Of a stretch of DNA of 64,000 bases, positions 33,960 to 43,469 are shown in pieces (within the stretch, counting starts at the first letter, position 1; the number at the start of each line of letters is the position of its first letter). Under the pieces are notes generated by a model. That model was not told the DNA's origin and made no database searches. It worked only from the letters and a program-made list of their open reading frames with translations. The DNA is from Triatoma infestans. Its lineage: Eukaryota > Arthropoda > Insecta > Hemiptera > Reduviidae. The stretch spans positions 62,001 to 126,000 of the forward strand of contig JAAEAF010002546.1 in the NCBI GenBank assembly GCA_011037195.1, written 5' to 3'. The position numbers and the translations under genes were made by a program.

Positions 33960-34520
33960 AGATATAAATCCTAAAATTTTTATATGGATAGTTTGCAGTA
34001 TTTATTGTTAGATTTTAAATGTTACATAATGTTGGTTAAAGAAAGGTTATTGTCACTTTAGAAGCCATGATCTTGGCTGGTTCATTGAGGAAAGTGCTGT
34101 TTTTAAGTCCACATCTACAGTTTCGCAAACTTTATGCAAGAAGAATTTGAACAAAAGCAGCTAAGTTCCGTTCAAAATACTACAAAACGCCACTGATCGA
34201 CCCAGATAACATTCAATGGGAACACATGTACATTGTATTGCTATTTTGCAATGTATAGGACATTTATCCAGCAATGAGCGTGCAATAACAGTCCTCGCAA
34301 ACAGCTGTTCAGCCCACCATAGAGATAGTTAGTTCATGTAGATGATTCATGTGCCTCAAGCTTGGGCTAATCAAATGGACTATGATTCAGTAATGCCCAA
34401 TATTTACAGCATGCTCCATTACGTCATATACTAATAATCTTTTAGTGTTATTTTGTTGCCTTCACTGTCACATAATAATAAAATGCTGTAAGACAAGTGC
34501 CATTCTGCAAACGCTATTTT
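33960..34520. other. No gene seen
   Basis: Unique-looking AT-rich sequence; no element or open frame was recognised. Confidence 0.3.
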
Positions 34521-34524
34521 AACT

Positions 34525-34870
34525 GATAAAAAAAAATCTGGTGTGAAACACTCACACAACTTTCTCTTAAATCAATTAAGGTAGTTTTGAATGATTTATG
34601 CATTCGAAATATAACTAAGCCAACGAAGTTCTCCGGTAAACAGTTCTCCTTCAAATTCAAAATTTTGCCAACAAATGAAAAAAATTAATGACGGTATTTC
34701 TTTAATACAGAATCAATTTTTACTCCCCTTCCTTACACTCCTAATAAGAGGAAGTATTGCGATCGCGCCAAATTTTCATAATTGAGTTTTTACCGGAAAT
34801 ATATGTTTTTGGGGTCCCCTGAGTACGAAAAAATTGTTTTTTAAAGAATGGTCTGTATGTGTGTTTTTGT
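34525..34870. repeat. Repeat family D, two opposed fragments
   Basis: AAAAATCTGGTGTGAAACACTCACACAACTTTCTC (34529-34563) is a reverse D end. From about 34728 a forward D start follows (CTTACACTCCTAATAAGAGGAAGTATTG) up to the TG-rich part near 34855. The two pieces face away from each other. Confidence 0.7.
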
Positions 34871-34893
34871 GTGTTAAAAGAATATTATTATGT

Positions 34894-35050
34894 CTGGCAT
34901 AGGGAAGGGAATAGCTAAGTGGTTAGCGTACTCGACTCCCACGCGGAGATTCCGGGTTCGAGTCCAGCTGTGTCCGGAGGTCGGCAGTGCACTGAGAAGG
35001 CTCCGGGCGCCAATGAAATACATGTTGGCGCGCCTTAAATTAAAAAAAAA
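34894..35050 (+). repeat. SINE S2 with shortened body
   Basis: GGGAAGGGAATAGCTAAGTGG (34902-34921) and GGGTTCGAGTCC (34953-34964) are the tRNA-like A and B boxes. The body jumps directly to GGTCGGCAGTGCACTGAGAAGG and GGCGCGCCTTAAATT, so the centre of S2 is deleted. Confidence 0.75.
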
Positions 35051-35100
35051 ATTATGCCTTGTATATGGTCCATCGTAGCATGCATATTCATTTTGTACCT

Positions 35101-35130
35101 GACCGGTTTCGGATTTTTATCCATCGTCAG
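35101..35130 (-). ncRNA. Hammerhead-like core, family B, invariant residues kept
   Basis: Minus strand: CTGACGA (N7 = C), one T, stem GGAT / loop AAAA / ATCC, GAAAC, CGGTC. All CTGANGA and GAAA residues are present, and GTC is a valid cleavage triplet. The 4-bp stem II is perfect. Stem I outside the core is weak (2 bp by eye). Stem III would be ACCGGT, a palindrome, which favours dimer formation over a hairpin. Confidence 0.55.
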
Positions 35131-35276
35131 AGCGAAAATTCACCAAGTTCGTATAGAGAGTTCACTCCAACGTAATGTTTCTATTACACTCACGTTTGTT
35201 GGTTTGTTGGTTGTAATACAACCAACAAATATGAGTGTAACAGAAGCATTACGTTGAAGTGAACTCTCTACACGAA

Positions 35277-35602
35277 TCAGAGATATTTTCCGTGATATCC
35301 TGCTTCGTTTTGTGGTCATCGACTGGTTTCGAGCGTTCCCAATCTTCAGGATGCGTTTGTCACGCAATGCGGACTTTTTAAATTAACGCCATGAAGTAAT
35401 TACCACTGGGTATTTTTTTTTCTAATTTCTTAATTAGAATTTCTTGATTGTATTAATTAGAGTAGGCGACACTATAAGTGTTTCACACCAGGTATACATG
35501 AATATTGGCTTATATACCGGTCGATGACCACAAAAAGAAGCAGGCTATCACGGAAAATGTCTCTGATGCTTTCCAGCTCTGCGGAACCAACCACAACATC
35601 AA
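35277..35602. mobile_element. Fold-back element family A, copy 3, nested in family B
   Basis: Left arm ATCAGAGATATTTTCCGTGATATCCTGCTTC (35277 on) with a decayed core; right arm from CCGGTCGATGACCAC (about 35516) to GGAACCAACCACAACA (about 35598). Between 35370 and 35510, the centre has been replaced by other repeat sequence that also occurs at 35940-36000 and 36230-36320. Flanked by TCTCTACACGAA at 35265-35276 and 35603-35614. Confidence 0.72.
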
Positions 35603-35705
35603 TCTCTACACGAACTTGGTGAATTTGCTGTGACCATGGATGAAAATTCCGAAACCGGTCAACAATAAAATGAATATGCATGCTACGACGGACAAAATAC
35701 CAGGT

Positions 35706-35860
35706 GTTATCCAGCATTGCGGGACCCATCCACATATTCATTATTATTGTTATGTCTCTAATAAAACCTTACATAATGATCTATCCATTCCATTTGTGCC
35801 CAATCTAATAAAAAGACCGTCATCAATGATTCCCTAAACTCCTTGTCCCAATCATCATAA
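35706..35860 (+). pseudogene. Jockey-type element, C-terminal scrap
   Basis: The frame around 35748-35815 reads CYVSNKTLHNDLSIPFVPNLI. That parallels the C-terminal Jockey text at 57620-57680 (FYVSDRTIHTDLNIPFIAQV). Only this end is present. Confidence 0.65.
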
Positions 35861-35996
35861 TACTTTTGGTTCAACAACTTGCAAATCAAACAAACCTTAT
35901 ACATAATGTGCCCGACATCTGAGAAGCATCACTGGCCTCCGTCACTTTTTAAATTACGCCATGAAGTAATTACCCAGGATGTACTTAGCCGTCATG

Positions 35997-36226
35997 TATT
36001 AATTGTGAACTATATGCTGTGAATAACGGATCCCGCCAATTATTAGAGACTGGTTAAAGCTAATACCGTTAAACTGGCGCGAAATCCAAAATTTGAGACA
36101 AGAGGAGACCAAGCTTATTCAGGATAATATGCTGAAGTATAGTCCTACTGATACATGTCTGTCAGGCTTCCAGTTATGGATAGCTTCACAGCAATCATCC
36201 CTACGAATGAGCTCAGTGGGTTCTGG
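35997..36226 (+). repeat. Duplicated segment, copy 1 (pair with 37117-37336)
   Basis: It starts TTGTGAACTATATGCTGTGAATAA and continues through GGATCCCGCC, GAAATCCA, GGAGACCAAG, and CTTCCAGTTATGGATAGC. The same order, with small indels, recurs about 1.1 kb downstream. The second half is RNase H-type retroelement sequence (see 32.65 kb). Confidence 0.7.
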
Positions 36227-36454
36227 GTATTTTTTTTTTCTAATTTATTGATTAAAATTTCTTGATTAAATTGTATTAATGTAGGAGGCAGTCGTATAAG
36301 TGTTTCACACCAGGTATACATGAATATTGGCTTATATACCATTGGGGTTAGGGATCTATAAAAGTAAGTTTTTGAACAATTTCCGAATCCGCTATTGTGA
36401 TTTGACTAAAGGAGATTACAAGAATTGATAGTAAATATTCATGTGCCCTCCCCC

Positions 36455-36525
36455 TCCCTGTGCCTGTCTATCTCTCTTTCTGTCTGTGTGTCCGTCCGTC
36501 TGTCGGTCTGTCTGTCTATGTGTGA
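36455..36525. repeat. TCTG/TGTC-type microsatellite
   Basis: Imperfect (TGTC)n/(TCTG)n run with CCGTCCGTC interruptions. It creates a false ORF rich in Arg, Gln, Thr, and Asp on the minus strand (36633-36439). Confidence 0.85.
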
Positions 36526-36659
36526 AGGTTGTAAAGATTGGATATGAAAAACTGGTAACAATGTTTTTACGAATTTGTGGACAGATATGTATGTATTTGC
36601 AAGGCACCCTGACATTACACATTTGACTTTCAAATCTTTCTGCTTTCTTCATTTTACCC

Positions 36660-36925
36660 CATACATGATGAATAGAAAAGTCCTATGTTATATACATTGG
36701 AAAAAAAAGTTTTTTTTTTCCTTCCAAGAAGCAAAGTAACTTGTTTCCAGCCAATCCTGCTTCGTTTGCCAACTTTCAAATTCAATTCTATCAATTCCCT
36801 TATCTTCTAGAAGAATATATATTTATAAAAATAATAAAAAATTACTATGGAAAAAAAAGCTGGTGCTTTCTCTTAATCCAAATTTACACAGTTAAATTGA
36901 TAATATAATTTTCGCTTTGTCTTTA
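36660..36925. other. No gene seen
   Basis: AT-rich sequence, with short A and T runs; a D-like end fragment (AAAAAAAAGCTGGTGCTTTCTCTTAATCC) lies at about 36850-36880. Confidence 0.3.
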
Positions 36926-36929
36926 ACGG

Positions 36930-37600
36930 GGACCTCTCTCAGGCATCTGATTGGATCCTTTTTGCAAGGCATTGTGGGTCAAGGAGAAACCTCTACGTAA
37001 TGGTGCTCATACCGGATCCCATTTTTGTAGAGCCTGTAAGACAGAGGGGGACACACCCATCCCATCTTATGACAGATTGCTTGGGGTGTGAGGAAATTAG
37101 GGTAACAGTTACAATTGTGAACTATATGCTGTGAATAAGGGATCCCGCCCATTATTAGGATGAGACTGGTAATACCGTCAGACTGGCGAGAAATCCAGAA
37201 TTTCAGACAAGTGGAGACCAAGAGGGTAATATACTGAAGGATAGTCTACTGACACATGTCTGTCAGGCTTCCAGTTATGGATAGCTTCACAGCAATCATC
37301 CCTATGGATGAGCTCCATTGGGTTCTTGGCAGTCTAAGATGCCCATTGAAGGGTCTGGTCTGGACAGAGCTATTAGTGAGATGTTGCTGTGTCTTTCACG
37401 TGAATCTCTCTCTCAGGCATCTGGTTGGATCCCTCATTAGGCATACTGGTTTAAGGGGACACCTCTACGTTATGGGGCTCAAGCCAAACCCTTTTTGTAG
37501 AGTTTGTGAGACAGAGGGGGGGAAACACCCATCCATCTTATGACAGATTGCTTAGGTTGTGATGAAATTTGGTTCAGGATCTTTAGCGTCACTACTTTAA
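36930..37600 (+). pseudogene. Non-LTR element RNase H/C-terminal tail, rearranged copies
   Basis: Two partial tails of the same family as 32.65-33.65 kb. One at 36930-37110 (CTCTCTCAGGCATCTGATTGG ... GGGGACACACCC) lacks its upstream part. The other, 37256-37600, includes the frame 37256-37543 with MDSFTAIIPMDE, CCCVFHVNLSLRHLVG, and RGHLYVMGLKPNPFCRVCE. Between them lies the duplicated 37117-37336 segment. Frames are broken by stops. Confidence 0.7.
37117..37336 (+). repeat. Duplicated segment, copy 2 (pair with 35997-36226)
   Basis: Same order of blocks as the first copy, starting TTGTGAACTATATGCTGTGAATAA and ending in GGATAGCTTCACAGCAATCATCCCTA. Differences are scattered substitutions and an AGGATG insertion after ATTATT. 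Confidence 0.7.
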
Positions 37601-37609
37601 AAAAGGCTA

Positions 37610-38235
37610 CTGCCATAAACGCCACTTCCCAAAATTAGAATAGCAAGTAGGGGAAGCCTATGTACAGATCACGTGCTGCTTAGATCTGATATGACTGGAA
37701 CTCTGACATCCAGAGCGCCCTCTATCTCCATAGATTCAGCACTTCTAGCGCAAGCTGTAGAGGTGGATCCTGGCATCAGCACCAAAAAAACTTTCAGGTG
37801 TATTAAGCGTGATGTCCCTAATTTTATTAAAGTAATGTTGAGGATAAGATTAGATTAGATTGTTATAAGGGATTATTGCGCTGGTAGGACAAGTGCCAAA
37901 CCTATTAACAGAGGCAGGTAGAGAATGGTTGATTACATTGTAGAGAGGCCTGTAATAACAAACACATTTTGAATTTAAACCATCACAAATACCTCAGTCG
38001 CAATCTAAAATCAAATTTTATCAGAAAAGTGGTACATTTCTATCTATGCAGTAAGCATTCCGAAGTTTAAACAAAATCGTCATAACCGTTTTCAAGAAAA
38101 TTCCAAACAACTCAAAAACCTATTCCTTAAAATAGTATTGAAGTGGTACTCTAGTGGAAAACATAACGCTACTGCCCCCCCCAGAAACACCAAAAAAGCG
38201 ACTTTCCCGGGAAAATGTTTCAAATAAAAGTGATG
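37610..38235. other. Spacer with SINE-tail and D scraps
   Basis: AGATTAGATTGTTATAAGGGATTATTGCGCTGG (about 37849-37881) is a scrap of an S1 SINE tail. Reverse D sequence occurs at about 38050-38230. No gene was seen. Confidence 0.4.
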
Positions 38236-38239
38236 ATTA

Positions 38240-38700
38240 GATCAGATTGTTATACGAGATTATTGCACTGCGACCTGCAAGATCTACTGTGCCGGGAGCC
38301 TTCTCAGTGCACCGCCGGCCGCCGAGCAGTGTTTTCTAGCTACAGACAACACTGCTCATCACCGGTCAGTGAGTTGTAGAGGCTCCTAGGAAGAAAAAAA
38401 TCTAAGGGCAGCATGCTGGATTTGAACCCGGGACCTCCACGTTGCTAGTCCAGCGCGCTTCCACTGAGCTAATCCCTTCCTTCTCCTTGGCTTGCGCATA
38501 TTAACTAGGGACGGAGACCCTAGTTTGTGTACTATGTTTGTCCTTGTCTGTAAAGTGTAGAGTGTATGTAGTTTAAGAGTATTGTGTACTGTTCTGACGA
38601 AGTGCATGGTGTAACTGAGCTGTGGCAACCCGTGGGGTCACTTCTCCCCAAGTAATTGATATCCTTGCATGCTACTGTTAAGGATATAAAAAATGCCCAG
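38240..38700 (-). repeat. SINE S1, tRNA-derived, nearly complete
   Basis: On the minus strand: a leader with CCATGCACTTCGTCAGAACAGTACACAATA and the tRNA-like head GGGATTAGCTCAGTGGAAGCGCGC (A box) ... GGGTTCAAATCC (B box, about 38415-38430). A body with CCTAGGAGCCTCTACAACTCACTG and a 3' end with GTCGCAGTGCAATAATC follow. The leader upstream of the tRNA head is unusual for a simple tRNA SINE and is present in all S1 copies (45.07, 48.4, 54.9 kb). Confidence 0.8.
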
Positions 38701-38809
38701 ACATTTGTTACACCCAATTCTAAGTAAGAGAAAGGTGTGTGACAATTTCACACCAGATTTTTTTTAGTTAGCAGAGAATTTAAAAAAACAAAAAAAAACA
38801 GAAACTTAC

Positions 38810-39039
38810 CTGTACCCTGACTTCTGGAAGGTTAACTTTCATCGCTAATTCCTCCCTTGAATATACATCTGGATAATGGGATTTCTCGAACGCTCTTTCC
38901 AGTTCGTGCAACTGATAGGTTGTAAAGGTTGTCCTATTTCTTCTATGTTTCTTCTTATCCTGGCACATATTGGAATTGGTAGCATCATCGCAGTCTTCTT
39001 CACCGCCAGACTTGAAGTCCACACGTTCACTCTTGCTAC
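38810..39039 (-). CDS. Rx: Rx (retinal homeobox) exon encoding the first 46 homeodomain residues
   Basis: A homeodomain transcription factor, acting in the nucleus, that specifies eye field and anterior neural cells in bilaterians. The minus-strand frame gives an acidic stretch (GGEEDCDD), a basic [11 protein letters not shown] start, then [36 protein letters not shown]. By memory this is an exact match to Rx family homeodomains and differs from Arx or Otx classes. The exon ends at Q46, followed by GTAAGT (complement at 38804-38809), the classical intron position of paired-class homeoboxes. The remaining residues 47-60 (recognition helix) must lie in another exon; I did not find it on the minus strand between here and the start of the window. 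The upstream splice acceptor is uncertain: CTGCAG (exon from 39039) or TTTCAG (exon from 39071). Confidence 0.9.
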
Positions 39040-39079
39040 CTGCAGCAAGTTGGACACAAACAATGATCTCTCTGAAATG

Positions 39080-39300
39080 GTGCTATTAAGTTTCTCCCTG
39101 AAATCATTTTTTGCTTTTTGTACCCACGCTCCCCATGACCCACGCCCCCCATGACCCATGCCCAAAAAACATGCATTTCCATTGAAATCTCAATTTTGAA
39201 AATTTGGCAAGATCGCAATACATGCTGCTGCCTAGAGATCGACACAAAATAAAACGTTGCGAAATTCTAATGTTTTCGTTTTTCTTCTTAACACATAGAA
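39080..39300. other. Sequence 5' of the Rx exon, no further exon seen
   Basis: The minus-strand reading frame of the Rx exon meets a stop within 60 bases upstream of 39071, so this is intron. CCCCATGACCCA repeats twice near 39125-39160. No earlier Rx exon was found. Confidence 0.4.
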
Positions 39301-39501
39301 AAATGTTTAAATAAAAAAATTAAGCTTTTAAAACCCCCACCCCTTTACCGAATCTTATTATTTATAGGAAAATATGTGCGTGTGAGTGTGTTTTAATAGA
39401 ATATTTCAAAAACGAAAAGTCCCCAGGAAGCCACAAACTTGGTATTCTGTTTTGACGTCCCCTAAGTCCAAAAAAGTGGTTTGTAACAGTCGGCGAGTGT
39501 A

Positions 39502-39539
<38 letters not shown>

Positions 39540-40710
39540 TGTGGGACAGCATATTCTCAAAAATGAAAAATCACAGAAATGTTCATACTTAATATTTCGT
39601 TAACGTGCGACCTGAGAATTTGCTTTTCGTAAAAATCGTTCCATTCGAGGAAGTGTCCCTTTACTGAATGATTTTATTTTTTTCCAGTTTTTTACAATTT
39701 TCTCAAAAATGGCTCCAATGATTATCTTGAAACTTAGTATATCAACTACACATACAAAGAGCTACAACTTTTATTCGTAACATTTCCCCCATTTAAGGGC
39801 ACTTTTGTGGAGGGAAGAAGTTACAATTTCCTCTAAAGTGCTATTTCAGTTTATTATACAATTCCATCATCTAAATAATATTAATTAGAATTAAATATGT
39901 TGTTGAGGTTTCGAGTTCTGACGAAAACTGTATCAGCGGAATTGCGTTTTTACTAAAAACTATTTTTCAGTTTTCTACTATTTTCTCTAATACTGGCTCC
40001 AATATTTTTACTTTCTCTTACTCCTAAGTAAGAGGAATTATTGTAATCGTGTCAAATTTTCAATATCGAGTTTTCACCGGAAATATCCGTTTTGAGGTCC
40101 CCTGAACCCAAAAAATTGGTTTTTAGCACATGGTCTGTGTGTGTATGTGAACAGCATAGATCAAAAACGAGAAACCGTAGAAAATTGAAACTTGATATTT
40201 CGTTTAGGTATCACCATGGGATCTGACAATACGTTAGCTGTCAAAATTCCTCAACCGGAAGTACCACTTTACTAGTTGTTTTTTTTACGTTTTTGCCATT
40301 TTCGTAAAAATGGCTCCGATGATTTTCTTTAAACTTGTTATATCAACTACACCTACAATGAGCTACAACTTTTATTTGAAACATTTCTCCGGGAAAATTC
40401 AGTTAACGGCACTTTTAGGGGTAGGGTGGGTTTATGTTTTTCTCTAATGTGCTATTCATAGTTGATTTATACAATTCTATGATCCAAACAAAATTAATTA
40501 GAAATAAATAGATTGCAAAAATTCCGAGTTTCCAGAAGATTAGTTAACCGGCAGTGCGTTTTTACTGAACAGTTTTTTCAGTTTTGACGAATTTCATTAA
40601 ATTTGGTACACTAATATAAAATTTGTCAATAATAATTTTGAGAACGAAGTAACAGAAAGTTGTGTGAGTGTTTAACACCAGATTTTTTTATGGATAAATT
40701 CAAATAAAAA
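39300..40710 (+). repeat. Repeat family D, about two units
   Basis: Contains a (GT)n run (39503-39540), then CCATTTAAGGGCACTTTTGTGG (39788-39809). A full start GACTTTCTCTTACTCCTAAGTAAGAGG follows at about 40009-40034. CGGAATTGCG (39955), CAACCGGAAGTACC (40253), and ACCGGCAGTGCG (40548) are spaced by about 296-298 bp. It ends with GTTGTGTGAGTGTTTAACACCAG (40659-40681). Confidence 0.8.
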
Positions 40711-40714
40711 TGTT

Positions 40715-40967
40715 TTTGATGAATTTAGAAAATCAAATTCCCATGTTTCCTTCTCCTTGGGGGGGAGGGGGTAAACAACATTCTTTCGTTTCTCTAAAAA
40801 TTAAATGTACCTATTATTGGAAATTACATAATTAATTAACTAAAATTAAACAGAATAAACTTAAGATGAATTTAATTTGAAAATAGTAACCTGCTCTAAA
40901 TGTGTAGATGATAGTCTGTACCGGAGGGTTATTCAATCTGAATTTTATTGAATATACTCGTAAACAA
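40715..40967. other. No gene seen
   Basis: AT-rich sequence with a GGGGGGGAGGGGG run (40758-40770) between family D and the family A fold-back. Confidence 0.3.
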
Positions 40968-41052
40968 ATCTACTGTTTGTTGTGGTTAGTTCCGCAGAGT
41001 TGGAAAGCATCAGAGATATTTTCCGTGATAGCCTGCTTCTTTTGTGATCATC

Positions 41053-41082
41053 GACCGGTTTCGGGTATTCGCCCATCATCAG
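41053..41082 (-). ncRNA. Hammerhead-like core, family A copy 4 left arm
   Basis: Minus strand: CTGATGA, one T, GGGCGAATACCC (stem with one mismatch), GAAAC, CGGTC. CATC before and GATG after the core could make a 4-bp stem I. Confidence 0.5.
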
Positions 41083-41194
41083 GATGTTTTTGTTAAATAG
41101 TGTAATAACATAGACTTGCACAGAGCAAATCCAGTATATCAGCTGTATTTGCTCTGTGCAAATCTATGTTATTACACTGTTTAACAAAAACATT

Positions 41195-41224
41195 CTGATG
41201 ATGGGCGAACGCCCGAAACCAGTC
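41195..41224 (+). ncRNA. Hammerhead-like core, family A copy 4 right arm
   Basis: CTGATGA (41195-41201), T, GGGCG/AA/CGCCC, GAAAC (41215-41219), then CAGTC. Invariant residues are present; stem III is altered (ACCAGT instead of ACCGGT), and stem I is weak here (ATTC before, AATG after). Confidence 0.45.
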
Positions 41225-41489
41225 AATGACCACAAAAAGAAGCAGGCTATCACGGAAAATATCTCTGATTATCTACTGTTTGTTTACAATGGCGTATTAT
41301 CAAAAGTCCAATCAGTAAAACATAACCCATTATCAGGCACGATTTTTTCATATTTTGAGAGAAATAGTAAAAATTATCACAGGCCAACTCTTCCTTATTT
41401 CTGAGCGAAATATACAAATCTCTTTCAAAGGGTAATAATTAATTTTTTATGGAAATAAGAGTTAATAATTAATTTTTATCTGGCATTTT

Positions 41490-41645
41490 ATCTATAGTAG
41501 CATGCATATTCCTTTTGTTCCAGAACCGGTTTCGGTTTTTCATCCATTGTCAGAGTAAAATTCATCACGTTTGATAGAGAGTTCATTTCAACATAATGTT
41601 TTCTGTTACTACACACGGACACTTGTTGGTTTGTTGGTTGTATAT
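41490..41645. mobile_element. Fold-back element family B, single-arm fragment
   Basis: AGTAGCATGCATATTCCTTTTGTTCCAGAACCGG ... GTTTGTTGGTTGTA matches the family B left arm at 35.07 kb. Its core (minus strand, about 41526-41554) reads CTGACAA, so G8 is lost. Confidence 0.7.
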
Positions 41646-41894
41646 ATGTGCTGAAGGTTATAAAGGTTATGTTACCCCTTATAAATTATGAATTATTATA
41701 AGTCAGAAACAAACAACACTCTATAACTAAAAGTGGGGCTGCACAACTATATTGCGATGCGAACACACAGCGTTCTGATCAGTCTGCGAAGGACATAACA
41801 TTAACTTACAAAATAAAATCTTCAAATGCCACATGAATCGTTAAGTATAATAATTCTAGCTAAAGGCTACCGTCCATAGATATGAGAGTTTAAA

Positions 41895-42430
41895 ATCTCT
41901 AGAGAATCCACTAGTATAGATTCTGTAGTTAGATGTGATAGGGATATCCTGACTTCGTCAAAGAACTTACGGGTAAGAGTAGGAATCGTACCTCTTGACC
42001 CAAACAATAGACGACATATATGGAATTCCCATTCACCGTACTCCTCGAGAAACTTTTCTTAATAGAAACCAATACATTTCTTATAAATATTTTCTTTCTC
42101 CCGCTGTACTTTATCAGCCTGGTCCATATCATTACTTTCATACCGAATAGTGGGATCTAAGATCCAGGCTACTTTATTATTCATGTGAAAGGCAATGATG
42201 TCGGCATACCTTTGGAGCCCTCTTCATCAATTACGTAAACCTCCTCAAGGCACTTATAGCCTTTTTCTGACATTAGCTCCATTATCCTGTGCTTAATGTT
42301 GTGATGGCGGCACGTAACAAGGAGCATATAGTTAGGAAAACTACCCAGCACATGGGCTGGTGTTTCGTTCTCCTGACACATTTGCGGCAGAGGGGCCCAA
42401 TATCTCCCGTAACTTGGCCTCCAACTGCAG
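41895..42430 (-). pseudogene. Non-LTR element C-terminal restriction-like endonuclease (R2-type), decayed
   Basis: Minus strand, from right: CQENETPAHVLGSFPNYMLL (about 42325-42385), a CCHC-type zinc region whose first two cysteines remain; RHHNIKHRIMEL (about 42270-42305); VYVIDEEGS (about 42215-42241). After a frameshift near 42200 comes VAWILDPTIRYE (about 42135-42170), the PD-type acid motif of the R2 endonuclease; then ...REKENIYKKCIGFY and RLLFGSRGTIP (about 41975-42010). Single-element fragment without the RT; two frameshifts or stops break it. Confidence 0.72.
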
Positions 42431-42479
42431 ACGCAGTTAGATATTAGAAAATAGTGCATAATAAATAGCATGTTTTGAA

Positions 42480-42815
42480 ACGTTATAATTAAATTTTAAG
42501 AGTAGTGTTAAGTATGCTCAGTGTTTTGTCGAGTCATTTTTATTAGGGGGAAATTTAGGTGTATACTCCACTAATAAGAATAGATAAAGTTTAAAGAAAG
42601 GCAATGCAAAGTTTATGGACAGTCAAAAACTTGTACAAATAATAAATTGGAAATCCAAGCAAGGTTAATACAAAAAAATATATAGGTAAATTGGTATGTA
42701 ACAAAAGTTGGCAGTAAACGGCAAATTGGAGATAATATATTAAAATAAATAATAGAGGAAATCAAATGTATTCGTTTTTATTTATCATGATTATTTTTTA
42801 AATTATATTAATTTA
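42480..42815. other. No gene seen
   Basis: AT-rich; no feature recognised. Confidence 0.3.
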
Positions 42816-43065
42816 TGTTGGTCTAGTGGCTAGCGCACTCGCCTTTAGTACGAGTATTCAGAGTTCGATTCCCGTGTGGACAAAGTCGGTGATGATCCAG
42901 CATCGTGATACAAAGTGGGAAGCTACAGTTAGTAGCGCCCTAGGTAGCGAATGCCGGAACTAAACGGCGTGGAAACTGCGGCGTGCTTACCACACGCCCC
43001 CTATTCAACTCGCCGTCTGGCAAAGCCTTGGCCCTTCATGGGTTGTTGTGCCGTAGGGATTAATT
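42815..43065 (+). repeat. SINE S3, tRNA-derived
   Basis: A box GGTCTAGTGGCTAGCGC (42820-42836), B box GAGTTCGATTCCC (42861-42873), and the S3 body with AACTAAACGGCGTGGAAACTGCGGCGTG (42959-42986). Part of the body is duplicated or altered near 42905-42945. Confidence 0.8.
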
Positions 43066-43254
43066 TATGTTTAAATTAAATTAAGAATATGTTGAGCGAG
43101 ATTTCGTGGTGGCATTTGTTAAGATATTTTTTAATAGGACGCGATAGGTGGGTAATTTCAAAAGTATATCATGCAAATAATCTGTATTTTTAAAAGGGGG
43201 AAGAAGAGAATTTGGTTTCACAGGCTAGAATTTAATAAAAGGTGTGATCATGCA

Positions 43255-43345
43255 TGCATTTTTTTTTTTTTTTGGTGTGTGTGTGAACGTATATTTTATA
43301 TATATAAGTGTGTCTGTGTTATGTGTGTATATATATATATATATG
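43255..43345. repeat. T-run, GT and AT microsatellites
   Basis: T run (43260-43274), GTGTGTGTG, TATATATATA (43298-43306 and 43330-43342). Confidence 0.8.
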
Positions 43346-43469
43346 CATAGATATGTCTTAGATATGTTTCGTTGGTGGTATGTTTGTAATATAGTTAGGT
43401 GTGAGGAATGACCTTATAAGAGTGTGTCTGAGTTATAGTTTATTAGGTCATTCATTATCTTTTGTGGAT

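Larger units (their letters stand above)
35055..35706. mobile_element. Fold-back element family B, split by a family A element
   Basis: Left arm 35066 to about 35200 (CATCGTAGCATGCATATTCATTTTGT...GTTTGTTGGTTGTAATAC); right arm restarts as CAACCAACAAATATGAGTG and runs to 35277. It is then interrupted and continues at 35603 through GCATGCTACGACGGAC (about 35679-35694). The interruption is a family A element bounded by a 12-bp duplication, TCTCTACACGAA. The left arm core (35101-35130) keeps all invariant residues; the right arm core (about 35632-35662) is decayed. Confidence 0.75.
40982..41270. mobile_element. Fold-back element family A, copy 4, complete
   Basis: Left arm GTGGTTAGTTCCGCAGAG... 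to about 41140, right arm about 41142 to ...ATATCTCTGATT. Flanked by a perfect 14-bp duplication, ATCTACTGTTTGTT (40968-40981 and 41271-41284). The arms pair over about 125 bp; the left arm carries an extra outer segment of about 26 bp (GTGG...GGAAAGC), as in copy 5. Both arms have hammerhead-like cores (minus 41053-41082, plus 41195-41224) with the invariant residues kept. No ORF. Confidence 0.85.

Noticed and set aside
36439..36633. ORF with RQTDRRTDTQTER-like residues
   Set aside because: It is the translation of a TCTG microsatellite.
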